Positions 19,089 to 28,384 are shown, counted from the first letter of the stretch. The stretch: 49,314 nucleotides of DNA from Paludibacteraceae bacterium (GCA_017558065.1 JAFYWK010000074.1:1-49314), one strand, 5' to 3'. Program-made: numbers and translations. Notes: generated by a model from the letters alone, not told the origin.

Positions 19089-19125
19089 ATTCCGCGGCAA
19101 TCAACTCCCTGCCGCGGCAAGGAAT
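19089..19125. repeat. GC-rich hairpin repeat, copy 1, upstream of clpB
   Basis: Stem CGCGGCA / TGCCGCG around a loop AATCAACTCCC-like sequence, extended by ATTC / GGAAT with an unpaired CAAG-type insertion. On the minus strand it is followed by TATTGTCTATGTTGTCTTT. Shares layout and loop (GCAATCAACTxCCTGC) with the copy at 21723-21757. A second hairpin, CCGCCTGCCA / TGGCAGACGG at about 19200-19222, lies just beyond the thrA stop and may be its terminator, though without a T-run. Confidence 0.75.
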
Positions 19126-19264
19126 AGATTTTGAATAATGTTGATGTTGTTTGATGTGATAAGTACAAAACCCATACCAAACACCAATTACTACACCAAC
19201 CGCCTGCCAATTTGGCAGACGGCTAGTGTGAGTATCTTTATATAATCCTATAATGGATAGCTGT

Positions 19265-21697
19265 TTAGTGGCTGACTTGCATGATGTTGGCGAAGACACC
19301 TGCGGCGGTCACGCTAGCACCTGCACCATAGCCGCGAATCATCATTGGATAGTCGTGGTAGCGTTCGGTAGTGATAAGAATGATATTGTTGGACCCCTCC
19401 AATGGGTAGAATGGGTGATTGGCATCCACTGTCTCGAGACTGACACGCGTCTTGCCTTCTTCCATAGTAGCTACGAAACGCCAACGCAGACCTTTCTTCT
19501 CCAACTCTTGGCGGCGTGCCTCGAAGTCGCCGTCCAACTCAGGAAGGCGTTTCCAGAAATCCTCTACTGAGCCTTGGAAATAGGTTTCTGGTACAAAGAG
19601 ATGTTTCTCTACATCCTCTTGCTCCACAGGGTAGCCTGCTTCGCGCGTTAAGATAACCAGTTTGCGAATCACATCTTTGCCGCTGAGGTCAATGCGTGGG
19701 TCGGGTTCACTATAGCCTTGTTCTTTGGCACGACGGATCGTCTCGGAGAATGGCACATCGGCAGCAATCTCGTTGAAAATGAAATTGAGCGTGCCACTGA
19801 GTACGGCTTCAATGCGGAGTATCTTATCGCCCGAATTGCGTAGGTCGTTGATAGTGCCAATGATAGGCAAACCTGCACCCACATTGGTTTCGAAGAGGAA
19901 CTTCACACCACGGTCAAGAGCCGTTTGCTTGAGGCGGAGGTAGTGGCTATATTCGGACGAAGCAGCAATCTTATTGGCAGTCACTACGGAAATGTTGTTC
20001 TCCAATAGACTGAGGTAAATACCTGCTACATCTGCGCTTGCAGTACAATCGACAAAGACGCTGTTGTAGAGATTCGCCATTTGCAAAGCTGCTTGCTTAA
20101 TGCTGAAACTGCCCGTGGTTTTCTCCACCGATTTGAGTTGTTCGCGGTAATTGGCAAGATCCAGACCATCGGCATTGAAGATGGCTGTACGGCTATTGGC
20201 AATACCTACGACATTGAGTTGCAGGTGTTGCTCGTGGAGTAGCATGTGCTGTTGTTGCTGGATTTGTTCGAGCAGTTGTGCGCCTACTGTGCCGACACCA
20301 CATACAAAGATATTCAGCACTTTGTTTTCGCTGAGGAAGAACGAGTCGTGCAGCACATTCATAGTCTTGCTGAGTTGCTGCTGAGGCACAACGAACGAGA
20401 TATTGGTTTCCTTGGCACCCTGTGCAAAGGCGATGACGCTGATACCGTTTCTGCCTAATGTGCCAAAGAGTTTGCCTGCAATACCAGGCATATTGTGCAT
20501 ATTTTCACCCACGATACTCACTGCCGCCAAACCCTGTTGTACGAGCATTGGGTACATTGAGCCAACTTTGATTTCTTCGGCAAACTCACGGGTTAGCACC
20601 TCTACTGCGGTGTCGCAGTCTTTATCCTGCACACCCAAAGTGGTGGAGTTCTCAGAGGAGGCTTGACTAACAAGGAAGACGGACACACCAGCTTGTGCTA
20701 ACGCGCTGAATATGCGTTGGTTGACACCAATTACGCCCACCATCGAAAGACCCGAAACGGTGATTAGTGCCACGTCGCGAATACTACTCAAACCGCGTAC
20801 ATATCGTGTGCTATCTTCGGGTTCGGATTGGATGATCGTGCCTGCATTATCAGGACTGAAAGTATTCAGAATGCGGATTGGAATATTCTTCGCGCACGCA
20901 GGATATATAGTAGGTGGATAAACCACTTTGGCACCAAAGTGGCAGAGCTCGGATGCTTCTACATAACTCAAACTCTTGATGGTATAGGCATTGGGAATCA
21001 GACGAGGATCGGCTGTCATAAAACCATTGACATCGGTCCAAATCTCCAATACCTCTGCGCCTAAGGTGGCAGCAAGGATAGAGGCGGTGTAGTCGCTTCC
21101 GCCACGTCCAAGGTTGGTAATCTCGTCGGTTTGGCTATCGCGTGAGATGAAGCCTGGCACTACCGAGAGATGAGGCATAGGCGAGAAAGCGTGGCGAATG
21201 AGTTGCTCCGTGAGTTCGGTATTGAGCAATACTTGGCCTTGTTTGTGTTCGGTACGAATGAATTGCAGGGAGTTCTTACGCACGGCGCCAGGCAACGCAG
21301 CTGTTACGATTCGGCTACTCATACGCTCGCCATAGCTTACGATAGCGGCTTCGGTCTTGTCGCTGAGGTCCTTCACCAGGTGTACGCCGAAGAGAATAGA
21401 GCGCAGCTCGTCTAAGATTCCTTCCAATTCGAGACATAGCATTTGTCGTGTGGTAGGATTGGTAATCAGCGTATTGACCATATCCATATGGCGGCAACGA
21501 ATAGCTTGATATACTTCCATATACTCTTCGCCTGCTTCGAGTGCCAAATGTGCTGCTTTGAGCAACTGGTCGGTAATACCTCCCAAGGCACTGACTACCA
21601 CAATGCAGTCATCGGTCTGCTGACCAATGATATGCTGTATTTGACGAATACTGTCTACTGAACCTACGGAGGTTCCACCGAATTTGAGGACTTTCAT
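19265..21697 (-). CDS. thrA: Bifunctional aspartate kinase/homoserine dehydrogenase
   Basis: Catalyses the first and third steps from aspartate to homoserine, feeding methionine and threonine. The 810-residue protein has the kinase domain at the N-terminus (KFGGTSVGS, VVVSALGGITDQLL, GRGGSDYTASILAA, WTDVNGFMTADPR), two ACT-type regulatory segments in the middle (VALITVSGLSMVGVIGVN; LAAVSIVGENMHNMPGIAGKLFGTLG), and the dehydrogenase at the C-terminus (VCGVGTVGAQLL, VTANKIAAS, FETNVGAGLPIIGTI, EAVLSGTLNFIFNE, GYSEPDPRIDLSGKDVIRKLVIL). The ACT segments suggest feedback control by threonine. It is last in the rsmI-metY-metX-thrA set; a hairpin repeat separates it from metX. Confidence 0.97.
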   Translation of the reverse strand: MKVLKFGGTSVGSVDSIRQIQHIIGQQTDDCIVVVSALGGITDQLLKAAHLALEAGEEYMEVYQAIRCRHMDMVNTLITNPTTRQMLCLELEGILDELRSILFGVHLVKDLSDKTEAAIVSYGERMSSRIVTAALPGAVRKNSLQFIRTEHKQGQVLLNTELTEQLIRHAFSPMPHLSVVPGFISRDSQTDEITNLGRGGSDYTASILAATLGAEVLEIWTDVNGFMTADPRLIPNAYTIKSLSYVEASELCHFGAKVVYPPTIYPACAKNIPIRILNTFSPDNAGTIIQSEPEDSTRYVRGLSSIRDVALITVSGLSMVGVIGVNQRIFSALAQAGVSVFLVSQASSENSTTLGVQDKDCDTAVEVLTREFAEEIKVGSMYPMLVQQGLAAVSIVGENMHNMPGIAGKLFGTLGRNGISVIAFAQGAKETNISFVVPQQQLSKTMNVLHDSFFLSENKVLNIFVCGVGTVGAQLLEQIQQQQHMLLHEQHLQLNVVGIANSRTAIFNADGLDLANYREQLKSVEKTTGSFSIKQAALQMANLYNSVFVDCTASADVAGIYLSLLENNISVVTANKIAASSEYSHYLRLKQTALDRGVKFLFETNVGAGLPIIGTINDLRNSGDKILRIEAVLSGTLNFIFNEIAADVPFSETIRRAKEQGYSEPDPRIDLSGKDVIRKLVILTREAGYPVEQEDVEKHLFVPETYFQGSVEDFWKRLPELDGDFEARRQELEKKGLRWRFVATMEEGKTRVSLETVDANHPFYPLEGSNNIILITTERYHDYPMMIRGYGAGASVTAAGVFANIMQVSH

Positions 21698-21722
21698 ATA
21701 ATAATAAAGACAACTTAAACAA

Positions 21723-21757
21723 CTTGCGCGGCAATCAACTTCCTGCCGCGCTCAAGG
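21723..21757. repeat. GC-rich hairpin repeat, copy 2, between metX and thrA
   Basis: CTTGCGCGGCA (21723-21733) pairs with TGCCGCGCTCAAGG (21744-21757) with a 2-nt bulge, loop ATCAACTTCC. On the minus strand the tail reads GTTGTTTAAGTTGTCTTT, as at copies 1 and 3. It begins 4 nt after the metX stop, so it could act as an attenuator or RNA stabiliser between metX and thrA. Confidence 0.78.
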
Positions 21758-21760
21758 GGA

Positions 21761-22780
21761 TTATTGATTCAATATTTGGGTAATCTGTTCTGTTTCGAGC
21801 AGGAAGCCATCGTGCCCGAAGCGGGATTCTATCTCAAAGTATTGGGCATTGGGTATATGCTTTGCCCACTCGCTACTCTCGCATGGAGGGAATAATCCGT
21901 CCGAAGTGATGGAGATGACAATGCTCTTGGCTTGTATCTGCGCCAATGCCGCTTTGACGCCTCCGCGGTGGCGACCTACATTCTGGCTATCCACACAGTG
22001 GAGTAAGTAGTAGTAGGAGTACGCATCAAAACCGCGTTTAACGAGTTTCTCGCCTTGATAACGCTCGTAGGAAGCGGCCCGACTGGCGAAGAGGCAGTCG
22101 TCATCGGTCTCGTATTGGGTGAGGTTGTAACCATCAAAACTGCGATAGGAGATGAGCGAAATGGCGCGCGCTGCTTCCAATCCTTTGCGTCCACCGTCAA
22201 GCGACTCGCATGCGCGGAAGGTAGGGTCGGCTTCGAGTGCCATGCGTTGCACTTCCATCCATGCACTCAGCCATGGCGATACACGAGGCGCAGTAGCGAT
22301 AAACGCTGCTTTGCGAATGCGTTCGCCCTCCATGATTGCCCATTCAAGGGCATGGAAACCGCCGATGGAACTACCTACGAGAAGGTCAACTTGCTTTATT
22401 CCAAGGTGCTGGCGCACCAATGTGAATAACCGTGCTGTGTCACGAACTGTGAACTTTGGGAAATCGAGGTATCCCTGTGGATTCGCGACTTCCGATTCCT
22501 GATTCCCAAAATGTCTTGGTCCTGTGGTGCCGTAGGCAGAGCCGAAGATATTGACGCAAACCACGAAGTCTTTGTTGGGATTCACGCAGCAACCTTCGCC
22601 CACCATCTCTGGCCACCAGTCGAGCGGATCGGAGTTGGCGGTTAGGGCATGGCAGAGCCATACTACGCGGTCGCCTTGTTGATAAGGGCGCTCTGAAGTA
22701 TGATAGACGATTTCGAGTTGGTCAAGCGTGCCACCTGCCTCGAAGGAGAAATTATGCGTTGTGAGCTTGTGTAAGTGCAT
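21761..22780 (-). CDS. metX: Homoserine O-acetyltransferase
   Basis: Acetylates (or succinylates) homoserine, the activation step of methionine synthesis. It is an alpha/beta hydrolase fold protein of 339 residues with nucleophile elbow LVGSSIGGFHALEW, the distinctive NIFGSAYGTTGP segment, ITSDGLFPP with the likely catalytic Asp, and FGHDGFL with the likely catalytic His. The start overlaps the metY 3' end by 29 nt. This is the only start that keeps the first strand (FSFEAGGTLDQLEIVY). Residues FGNQESEVANPQ, between the GTTGP and the LDFP segment, are encoded by aggaatcggaagtcgcgaatc-like words (about 22480-22510) and may be a phrase insertion. Substrate preference cannot be set from sequence alone. 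Confidence 0.94.
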   Translation of the reverse strand: MHLHKLTTHNFSFEAGGTLDQLEIVYHTSERPYQQGDRVVWLCHALTANSDPLDWWPEMVGEGCCVNPNKDFVVCVNIFGSAYGTTGPRHFGNQESEVANPQGYLDFPKFTVRDTARLFTLVRQHLGIKQVDLLVGSSIGGFHALEWAIMEGERIRKAAFIATAPRVSPWLSAWMEVQRMALEADPTFRACESLDGGRKGLEAARAISLISYRSFDGYNLTQYETDDDCLFASRAASYERYQGEKLVKRGFDAYSYYYLLHCVDSQNVGRHRGGVKAALAQIQAKSIVISITSDGLFPPCESSEWAKHIPNAQYFEIESRFGHDGFLLETEQITQILNQ

Positions 22781-24044
22781 GTTCGATGTCAGCTATTAGG
22801 TCATCTGCATTCTCCAAACCGATACTGAGTCGCATCAGGTCTGGGTCGATACCCGCAGCAAGCAGTGCCTCGTTGCTGAGTTGGCGGTGGGTATGGGATG
22901 CAGGGTGAAGGATACAAGTATGGCAGTCGGCTACGTGCGTCTCGATGGTCACTAATTGCAGATTGTCCATAAAACGATTAGCAAAAGCACGGTCGCCCTT
23001 TACAGCAAATGCCATCACGCCACATGAGCCGTTAGGCATATACTTCTGTTGGCGTGCATGCTCGGGGTCGTTCTCCAGTTCGGGATAGCGAACCCATGCT
23101 ATGTCGGGGTGCTTCTCCAGCCACTGAGCTACCTTGTGGGCGCTCTCGCAATGGCGAGGCATACGCACATGCAGGGTCTGCAAACCGAGGTGGAGATAGA
23201 AGGCGTTTTGTGGACTTTGGATAGACCCTAAGTCGCGCATGAGTTGGGCAGTCGCTTTGGTGATATATGCCAGTTTGCCGAATGCCTCTGTATAGCGCAG
23301 TCCGTGGTAGGAAGCGTCGGGTTCGGTGAGGCAAGTGAACTTATCGTGCTGAGCTTCCCAATCGAAGTTACCGCTGTCCACAATCACACCGCCTACTTGC
23401 ACGCCATGACCGTCCATGTATTTAGTGGTGGAGTGGGTGACGATGTCTGCGCCAAACTCAAATGGACGGCAGTTTACAGGGGTAGGGAAGGTGTTGTCTA
23501 CAATCAGTGGTACACCATGTTGGTGGGCGATGCCTGCTATACGCTCAATATCTAAGATGCGCACATTAGGGTTGGAGAGTGTCTCGCCAAACACGAGTTT
23601 GGTGTTCGGACGGAAGGCTGCTGCCCATTCCTCGTCGCTGGCATCTTGATCGATGAAAGTGATCTCAATGCCCATCTTAGGGAATGTCACACCAAAGAGG
23701 TTGTATGTACCGCCATAGATACTGGTGGTGGTGATCATGTGGTCGCCTGCTTGGCAGATATTGAAGCAGGCAAAGAAGTTCGCTGCTTGACCAGAGGATG
23801 TCAGCATAGCCGCTACGCCACCTTCCATAGCAGCAATCTGCGCTGCGGTGGTGTCGTTGGTGGGGTTTTGCAGACGGGTGTAGAAATAGCCACTCTCTTC
23901 GAGGTCGAAGAGACGGCCCATCTGCTCGCTGGTTTCGTATTTGAATGTAGTACTCTGAATGATAGGCACTTGGCGTGGTTCGCCTTTGCCTGGATTATAC
24001 CCTGCTTGTACGCAGAGTGTGTCGATATGTAGTTTCTTGTTCAT
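22752..24044 (-). CDS. metY: O-acetylhomoserine sulfhydrylase
   Basis: PLP enzyme that makes homocysteine from O-acetylhomoserine and sulfide (O-acetylhomoserine aminocarboxypropyltransferase). The 430-residue protein shows the Cys/Met-metabolism fold: LCVQAGYNPGKGEPRQVPIIQSTTF, FYTRLQNPTNDT, TSSGQAAN, VDNTFPTPVNCRPFEFGADIVTHSTTKYMDGHG with the PLP lysine in STTK, and LHPASHTHRQL and RLSIGLENADDLI at the end. Being next to metX points to direct sulfhydrylation as the route to methionine. The gap to rsmI upstream (24045-24068) is one of the gaaaggtta-type phrases and carries the rsmI stop. Confidence 0.97.
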   Translation of the reverse strand: MNKKLHIDTLCVQAGYNPGKGEPRQVPIIQSTTFKYETSEQMGRLFDLEESGYFYTRLQNPTNDTTAAQIAAMEGGVAAMLTSSGQAANFFACFNICQAGDHMITTTSIYGGTYNLFGVTFPKMGIEITFIDQDASDEEWAAAFRPNTKLVFGETLSNPNVRILDIERIAGIAHQHGVPLIVDNTFPTPVNCRPFEFGADIVTHSTTKYMDGHGVQVGGVIVDSGNFDWEAQHDKFTCLTEPDASYHGLRYTEAFGKLAYITKATAQLMRDLGSIQSPQNAFYLHLGLQTLHVRMPRHCESAHKVAQWLEKHPDIAWVRYPELENDPEHARQQKYMPNGSCGVMAFAVKGDRAFANRFMDNLQLVTIETHVADCHTCILHPASHTHRQLSNEALLAAGIDPDLMRLSIGLENADDLIADIEHALTQAHNA

Positions 24045-24068
24045 ATTCCTGCCTTTAATCTCTCACCT

Positions 24069-24740
24069 CTAACCTTTATTCGCCCCTTCTACGATGAGCA
24101 CAATCTCGCCTTTGGGTGGTGTTTGTTTGTAGTGTGCTGCTAATTCGAGGAGTGTGCCTCGTTGGGTGTCTTCGTGTAGTTTGCTGATCTCGCGACTCAC
24201 ACTTGCTCTGCGCTCGCCGCCCATAAACTCCGCCAATTGTTCTAAGGTCTTCACCAGTCGGAAGGGCGACTCGTAGATAATCATCGTGTGCGTCTGTTCT
24301 GCAAGGATTTTCATGCGTGTCTGACGGCCTTTCTTCTGAGGTAGAAATCCCTCGAAATAGAAGCGGTCGTTAGGCAGGCCCGAATTAACCAAGGCGGGCA
24401 CAAAAGCTGTTGCGCCGGGCAGACATTGCACTTCTACACCTTTTTCTACGCAAGCGCGCACCAACATAAACCCAGGGTCGGAGATACATGGCGTGCCAGC
24501 GTCGGAGATGAGTGCCACGGTCATGCCTGCCGCAATGCGCTCTGCCATGTCGTCGCTGGTCTCATGTTCGTTGAACTTATGATGGCTTTTCAGCGGCGTA
24601 TGGATATCGTAGTGTTTGAGCAGTACGGACGATGTGCGGGTGTCTTCAGCGAGAATCAAATCCACTTCTTTCAAGATGCGCAGCGCACGAAAAGTGATGT
24701 CCTCGAGATTGCCGACGGGTGTAGGTACGATGTAGAGCAT
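24069..24740 (-). CDS. rsmI: 16S rRNA (cytidine1402-2'-O)-methyltransferase
   Basis: Methylates the ribose of C1402 in 16S rRNA. The 223-residue protein matches RsmI throughout: LYIVPTPVGNLEDITFRALRIL at the N-terminus, LILAEDTRTSSVLLKHYDI, KFNEHETSDD, VALISDAGTPCISDPGFMLVRAC, LPGATAFVPALVNSGLP and FYFEGFLPQKKGRQ. The family usually has about 230-290 residues; the C-terminal helical extension is short here. It appears to lead the metY-metX-thrA set. A functional link to amino-acid synthesis is not expected, so the grouping may be fortuitous. Confidence 0.95.
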   Translation of the reverse strand: MLYIVPTPVGNLEDITFRALRILKEVDLILAEDTRTSSVLLKHYDIHTPLKSHHKFNEHETSDDMAERIAAGMTVALISDAGTPCISDPGFMLVRACVEKGVEVQCLPGATAFVPALVNSGLPNDRFYFEGFLPQKKGRQTRMKILAEQTHTMIIYESPFRLVKTLEQLAEFMGGERRASVSREISKLHEDTQRGTLLELAAHYKQTPPKGEIVLIVEGANKG

Positions 24741-24773
24741 GATGCATTATTATATCTCCTAACGCTATCGCGT

Positions 24774-24825
24774 AGAAATCCAAACTATCTAAACCACATT
24801 TTTTGTTTGGATTGTTTAGATTTCT
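24774..24825. repeat. Imperfect 21-bp inverted repeat upstream of rsmI
   Basis: AGAAATCCAAACTATCTAAAC (24774-24794, given here as its first 20 plus one base) and its reverse complement at 24805-24825 differ at three places. The loop is CACATTTTTT. It lies between the coiled-coil gene stop and the rsmI start, both on the minus strand, and may act as a weak terminator. It is made of the same aaacTATCTAAAC-like words as phrases elsewhere. Confidence 0.6.
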
Positions 24826-24848
24826 CGAGCGTAGCGAGTAGGATGTTA

Positions 24849-25562
24849 TTAACTAAAGCGGCGTTTGAGTACATTCTCGAAGAGTTGTACTGCGGTAGAT
24901 TCTTTGTCCCACTCGAAGTTGTCGAGCACATAGTCCATCGCTTCGCTGAGCGAACCAAGCGCATTGAGTTCATCCAATGTCTTTTGCATCAGTTCGCCAT
25001 TGCCAGCAAAGAGTTCGCGTTGGAAGAGGAAGCGATCACCTAAGGAAATAGCTTGACGGATATCCTCCACCGCAGAACCAAACAATGAGGTTTGTGTTGG
25101 CGTAGGACGTGGTGCTGGTTTTTCTATCACAGGTGCAGACTCTACTACAGGAACTACTTCTACCACTGCTTGAGGTGTTGGTTCTACAGGGATAACCACA
25201 GGCTCTGGCTCCACCACTGGCTCAAGTTCCAATATAGGTGCAGGAGCAGGTTCTTCTACCACTGGTTCTGGCTCTAATTCCACTACTGGCTCTTCTGTTG
25301 ATATGGGCGCATCATCAGTGATTTCTAAAGTTTCTAACCTATCTAATTCCTCTGCAAGTAGCTGTCTTTTTTCTTTTAGGATTTCAATCTCTGGGTCCTC
25401 TAACCATTCGCCTTTCGCCTCTAACCTCTCGCCTAATCGCCTCATTGTCTCATTCGCCTCCTCGAGTTGCTGTTCGAGTTGTGCCACACGCACCTCTAGA
25501 GCAGAGAGTTTCTGCTCCAGAGCTGTTGTGTATGCGGTTATTGATTGAATAAGATTATTCAT
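24849..25562 (-). CDS. Coiled-coil protein with a conserved C-terminal helical domain, function unknown
   Basis: A 237-residue protein with three parts. An N-terminal coiled coil (about 1-80) contains ALEQKLSALEVRVAQLEQQL. A linker (about 83-160) is almost only P, E, V and A. The C-terminal domain (about 165-237) carries AISLGDRFLFQRELFAGNGELMQKTLDEL and ends VQLFENVLKRRFS. I have seen this last module in other Bacteroidales proteins with coiled coils but know no function. Residues 42-55 (RLGERLEAKGEWLE) are encoded by a phrase repeat (25397-25440) also found inside ilvE. The gene starts right at an array of other phrases (25565-25662). Confidence 0.75.
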   Translation of the reverse strand: MNNLIQSITAYTTALEQKLSALEVRVAQLEQQLEEANETMRRLGERLEAKGEWLEDPEIEILKEKRQLLAEELDRLETLEITDDAPISTEEPVVELEPEPVVEEPAPAPILELEPVVEPEPVVIPVEPTPQAVVEVVPVVESAPVIEKPAPRPTPTQTSLFGSAVEDIRQAISLGDRFLFQRELFAGNGELMQKTLDELNALGSLSEAMDYVLDNFEWDKESTAVQLFENVLKRRFS

Positions 25563-25564
25563 AG

Positions 25565-25662
25565 TTTTGTTTTGTTTTGTTTTGTGTAGAGTTGTTTAGC
25601 GTTGTGTAGTGTTGTGTAGCGGTTATACCATTCTACACCATTCTACACCATTCTACACGATT
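25565..25662. repeat. Tandem phrase array between POT gene and coiled-coil gene
   Basis: The whole spacer is repeats: ttttg units (25565-25585), then gtgtag/gttgtgtag words (25585-25620), then three copies of the 10-mer CATTCTACAC (25629-25658). The same 10-mer family occurs in frame inside dapB and the metallopeptidase gene. No promoter is recognisable here for the coiled-coil gene. Confidence 0.85.
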
Positions 25663-25663
25663 T

Positions 25664-27193
25664 TTATTTCGTTGCGTCTTCGAGTTTCTTCATCATTGCG
25701 AACATAAAGATAGCTGCGATAGCACATACAGCTACGAATACGCTCCATACGCCCCACAATGGCATGTCGCCCCAGAGGTTACCGCCGATAGATACGAGGT
25801 AGTTACCGATAGCGGTAGCCACGAACCAGCCACCCATCATCATACCTTTGAACTTAGGAGGAGCTACTTTACTTACGAATGAGATACCCATTGGGCTGAG
25901 TAGCAACTCAGCGAAGGTGAGGATCAAGTATGTATAGATCAATACATTAGCATTCACGAAAGTAGGGTCACCTGTTACGCGTGCCAACTCTTGTGCGTTA
26001 GGAGTGAGGAGCCCGATACATGCCACAGCCATCACGATATACGCGATAGTAGCTACCACCATACCGAGTGCAATCTTGCGTGGAGCAGATGGCTCTTTGC
26101 CTTTCTTAGCAAGTGCACCAAACAGTGCCATGCTGAATGGGGTCAATGCTACTACGTAGAATGGGTTGAATTGTTGGAAGATAGGAGCGCTCAAGGTGAT
26201 ACCTTCAGGAGAGATGTTCAAATACTTGTATGCCAACACGCCCAACGCTGCTACGATAACTACGCCAGAGATAGCTTTGGTCTTTTTCTCTTTGCTTTGT
26301 ACGAGGGAGAAACCTGCATAAACGATTGCCACAATCATCACGAGGTTGATGATGTCAAACCACATGGTCTGTACGCCTGTGCAGAGTGGTTGTACGAACT
26401 CGTTAGCGAAGTAGGTGAGTGTCAAACCATTTTGGTGGAATGCCATCCAGAAGAAGATCACCACAGCGAATACGAGGCAGAGTGCCACGATACGCTTCTT
26501 GGTTTGCTCTGGTGTGAGTTCCTCAACCTTTGCGCCACCTGTTGCAGCAGCTTGCTTAGCAGAGTTCTCCACGTGCTTGAACCATGGACGGCATGCGTAG
26601 TAGATAGCGATACTGAGTACCAATGATGCGCAGGCTACCATAAATGCGAAGTGATAACTGTCGTTTACACTTACGCCAAGACTGGTTTGTGCCCAATCCA
26701 TGATCTTCACAGCTGCGGTAGGAGCGAACATCGCACCAATGTTAATCGCCATGTAGAAGAGTGAGAAAGCCGCATCGCGTTTGTCAGCGTACTTAGGATC
26801 GTCGTAGAGGTTACCTACCATAACTTGTAAGTTACCCTTGAACAAACCAGTACCGAAACTGATAAGTACCAACGCAGCAATCATCGCACCCATAGCAAGT
26901 TTATCTGCGCCCAATGGTACTGCGAGTAAAACATAACCTGCAAACATAACCATAATACCGATGGTTACGCACTTTCCGTAGCCAATCTTGTCAGCCAAGA
27001 TACCGCCTACGAGTGGCAAGAAATATACCAACGCGAGGAAGGTAGAATAGATTTGTCCTGCGGTTGCAGCTTCCAATCCGAAGTTCGCACGGAGGAAGAG
27101 TGCAAATACGGCTAACATGGTGTAGTAGCCAAATCGTTCGCCTGTGTTGGCAAGAGCCAATGCAAACAGACCTTTTGGTTGATTTTCAAACAT
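25664..27193 (-). CDS. POT-family peptide:H+ symporter
   Basis: A 509-residue inner-membrane transporter for di- and tripeptides with about 12-14 helices. Family marks are GERFGYYTMLAVF in helix 1, FKGNLQVMVGNLYDD and the PTR2 signature region DKRDAAFSLFYMAINIGA. The ExxER motif that couples proton movement in characterised POT proteins reads N-T-G-E-R here, so its first glutamate is asparagine. I recall the same ANTGERFGYY form in Bacteroides relatives, so this may mark a lineage with altered coupling, not a defect. The start at 27193 is chosen because upstream codons overlap the esterase end and leader. It follows the esterase gene by 41 nt in one transcript. Confidence 0.92.
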   Translation of the reverse strand: MFENQPKGLFALALANTGERFGYYTMLAVFALFLRANFGLEAATAGQIYSTFLALVYFLPLVGGILADKIGYGKCVTIGIMVMFAGYVLLAVPLGADKLAMGAMIAALVLISFGTGLFKGNLQVMVGNLYDDPKYADKRDAAFSLFYMAINIGAMFAPTAAVKIMDWAQTSLGVSVNDSYHFAFMVACASLVLSIAIYYACRPWFKHVENSAKQAAATGGAKVEELTPEQTKKRIVALCLVFAVVIFFWMAFHQNGLTLTYFANEFVQPLCTGVQTMWFDIINLVMIVAIVYAGFSLVQSKEKKTKAISGVVIVAALGVLAYKYLNISPEGITLSAPIFQQFNPFYVVALTPFSMALFGALAKKGKEPSAPRKIALGMVVATIAYIVMAVACIGLLTPNAQELARVTGDPTFVNANVLIYTYLILTFAELLLSPMGISFVSKVAPPKFKGMMMGGWFVATAIGNYLVSIGGNLWGDMPLWGVWSVFVAVCAIAAIFMFAMMKKLEDATK

Positions 27194-27234
27194 AAATAAG
27201 TTCGTTTTTTTATGGTTAATAATTATTTTTGCTG

Positions 27235-28074
27235 TTAGAATATGCGTTGTGCAAAGATGGTGAGATAGTCCATCCAGTTCTCCCATGTGTGTCCGCCAGC
27301 GGATTCGTGGTATTCGTATGGATATTGCTTCTCATCTAAGTATTGGCGATAAACCACATTGTCCTGGTAGAGGAAGTCCTCTGCACCGCAGGCAATCCAA
27401 TAGAGTTGGGGTGGATTGGCAAACTGTTGCGCGAGCAATGCCTCTGTTTGTTGGTAGGCAGGCTTTTCTGATAGCGCCAAATCGCTGATTGCCAATGTAC
27501 GTTCTGCGCGATGCTCGCTCATGTATGGGACATATAGTGCGGAGAAGATACCCACATAATCAAACGATTGGTTGAGCAATGCGGCAGTGTGCATAGTGTG
27601 AAAACCGCCCATGGAGAGTCCTGCGATAGCGCGGTGCTGTTTGTCGGTGAGGGTACGGAAGTGTGCTTCGGTCCACGTGATGAGTTGGCTGAAGTTCTCC
27701 TCGAAGGTGCTTTCCATCCAGAGGCGTATCTCCGTTGGGTAGTGCTTGCCTGTCTGCTCAAGATAACCGTTGGGCATTACGACAATCATAGGTTGGCATA
27801 GCTGGTTGGTTATCAGCGAGTCGAGGATAGCTTTGGCTTTGCCTTTGGTAAGCCATCCTGCCTCATCGTCGCCACTGCCGTGCAGTAGATAAAGCACTGG
27901 GTAGTCCGTCTCAGAGGCGGCATATCCTGCTGGTAAATAGACTGCTACACCTGCCTCTCCGATGCTGGAGGGATAGGATGTTACGATTACTTGACTGGGT
28001 TCAATGGCTTGTTTCGCCTTTGGGCAACAACCCACACATACGATTAGCAGAGCTAATAGGATTTTGCTTTTCAT
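27235..28074 (-). CDS. Esterase-family lipoprotein (alpha/beta hydrolase)
   Basis: A 279-residue protein with a lipobox-like signal (LLIVCVG-C16), so probably anchored in a membrane. The body matches the putative esterase family (PF00756, S-formylglutathione hydrolase/feruloyl esterase type): VYLPAGYAASETDYPVLYLLHGSGDDEAGW, IVVMPNGY, the nucleophile elbow IAGLSMGGFHTMH, CGAEDFLYQDN with the likely Asp, and SAGGHTWENWMDYL with the likely His. In Bacteroidales such enzymes often act on acylated polysaccharides; the substrate here is not evident. It heads an operon with the peptide transporter and has a clear promoter. Confidence 0.88.
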   Translation of the reverse strand: MKSKILLALLIVCVGCCPKAKQAIEPSQVIVTSYPSSIGEAGVAVYLPAGYAASETDYPVLYLLHGSGDDEAGWLTKGKAKAILDSLITNQLCQPMIVVMPNGYLEQTGKHYPTEIRLWMESTFEENFSQLITWTEAHFRTLTDKQHRAIAGLSMGGFHTMHTAALLNQSFDYVGIFSALYVPYMSEHRAERTLAISDLALSEKPAYQQTEALLAQQFANPPQLYWIACGAEDFLYQDNVVYRQYLDEKQYPYEYHESAGGHTWENWMDYLTIFAQRIF

Positions 28075-28110
28075 ATTCTGTTATTTGCTTTGTTCATCCA
28101 TAAATCGCCG

Positions 28111-28141
28111 CAAAGTTACAAAAAAAAACTGAAACCACCAA
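28111..28141 (-). promoter_or_regulatory. Bacteroidota promoter for the esterase-POT operon
   Basis: Minus-strand TAACTTTG (28111-28118) and TTG (28139-28141), 20 nt apart; leader of about 30 nt. Confidence 0.75.
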
Positions 28142-28384
28142 ACAGTTGTGTGTTTTGTGGTGTATTATCGTGATTTTTTGTTTTTGAAGATAGTGTATTG
28201 TATCTCTATAATAATGCTGCAAAAAGTAGCGGCAATGATGAATAAAGTCGCCGCTGATTTGTGTTTTAGAGCTTCTAAAGTGCGATTGTTATTGCAAAGA
28301 CAAATTTTTGCTGTTGCAGCTACTTCTGCCGCTTGTTTGTTATTAGACGACAATGATTTGTTATTGGAAAAACAACATCAACAA

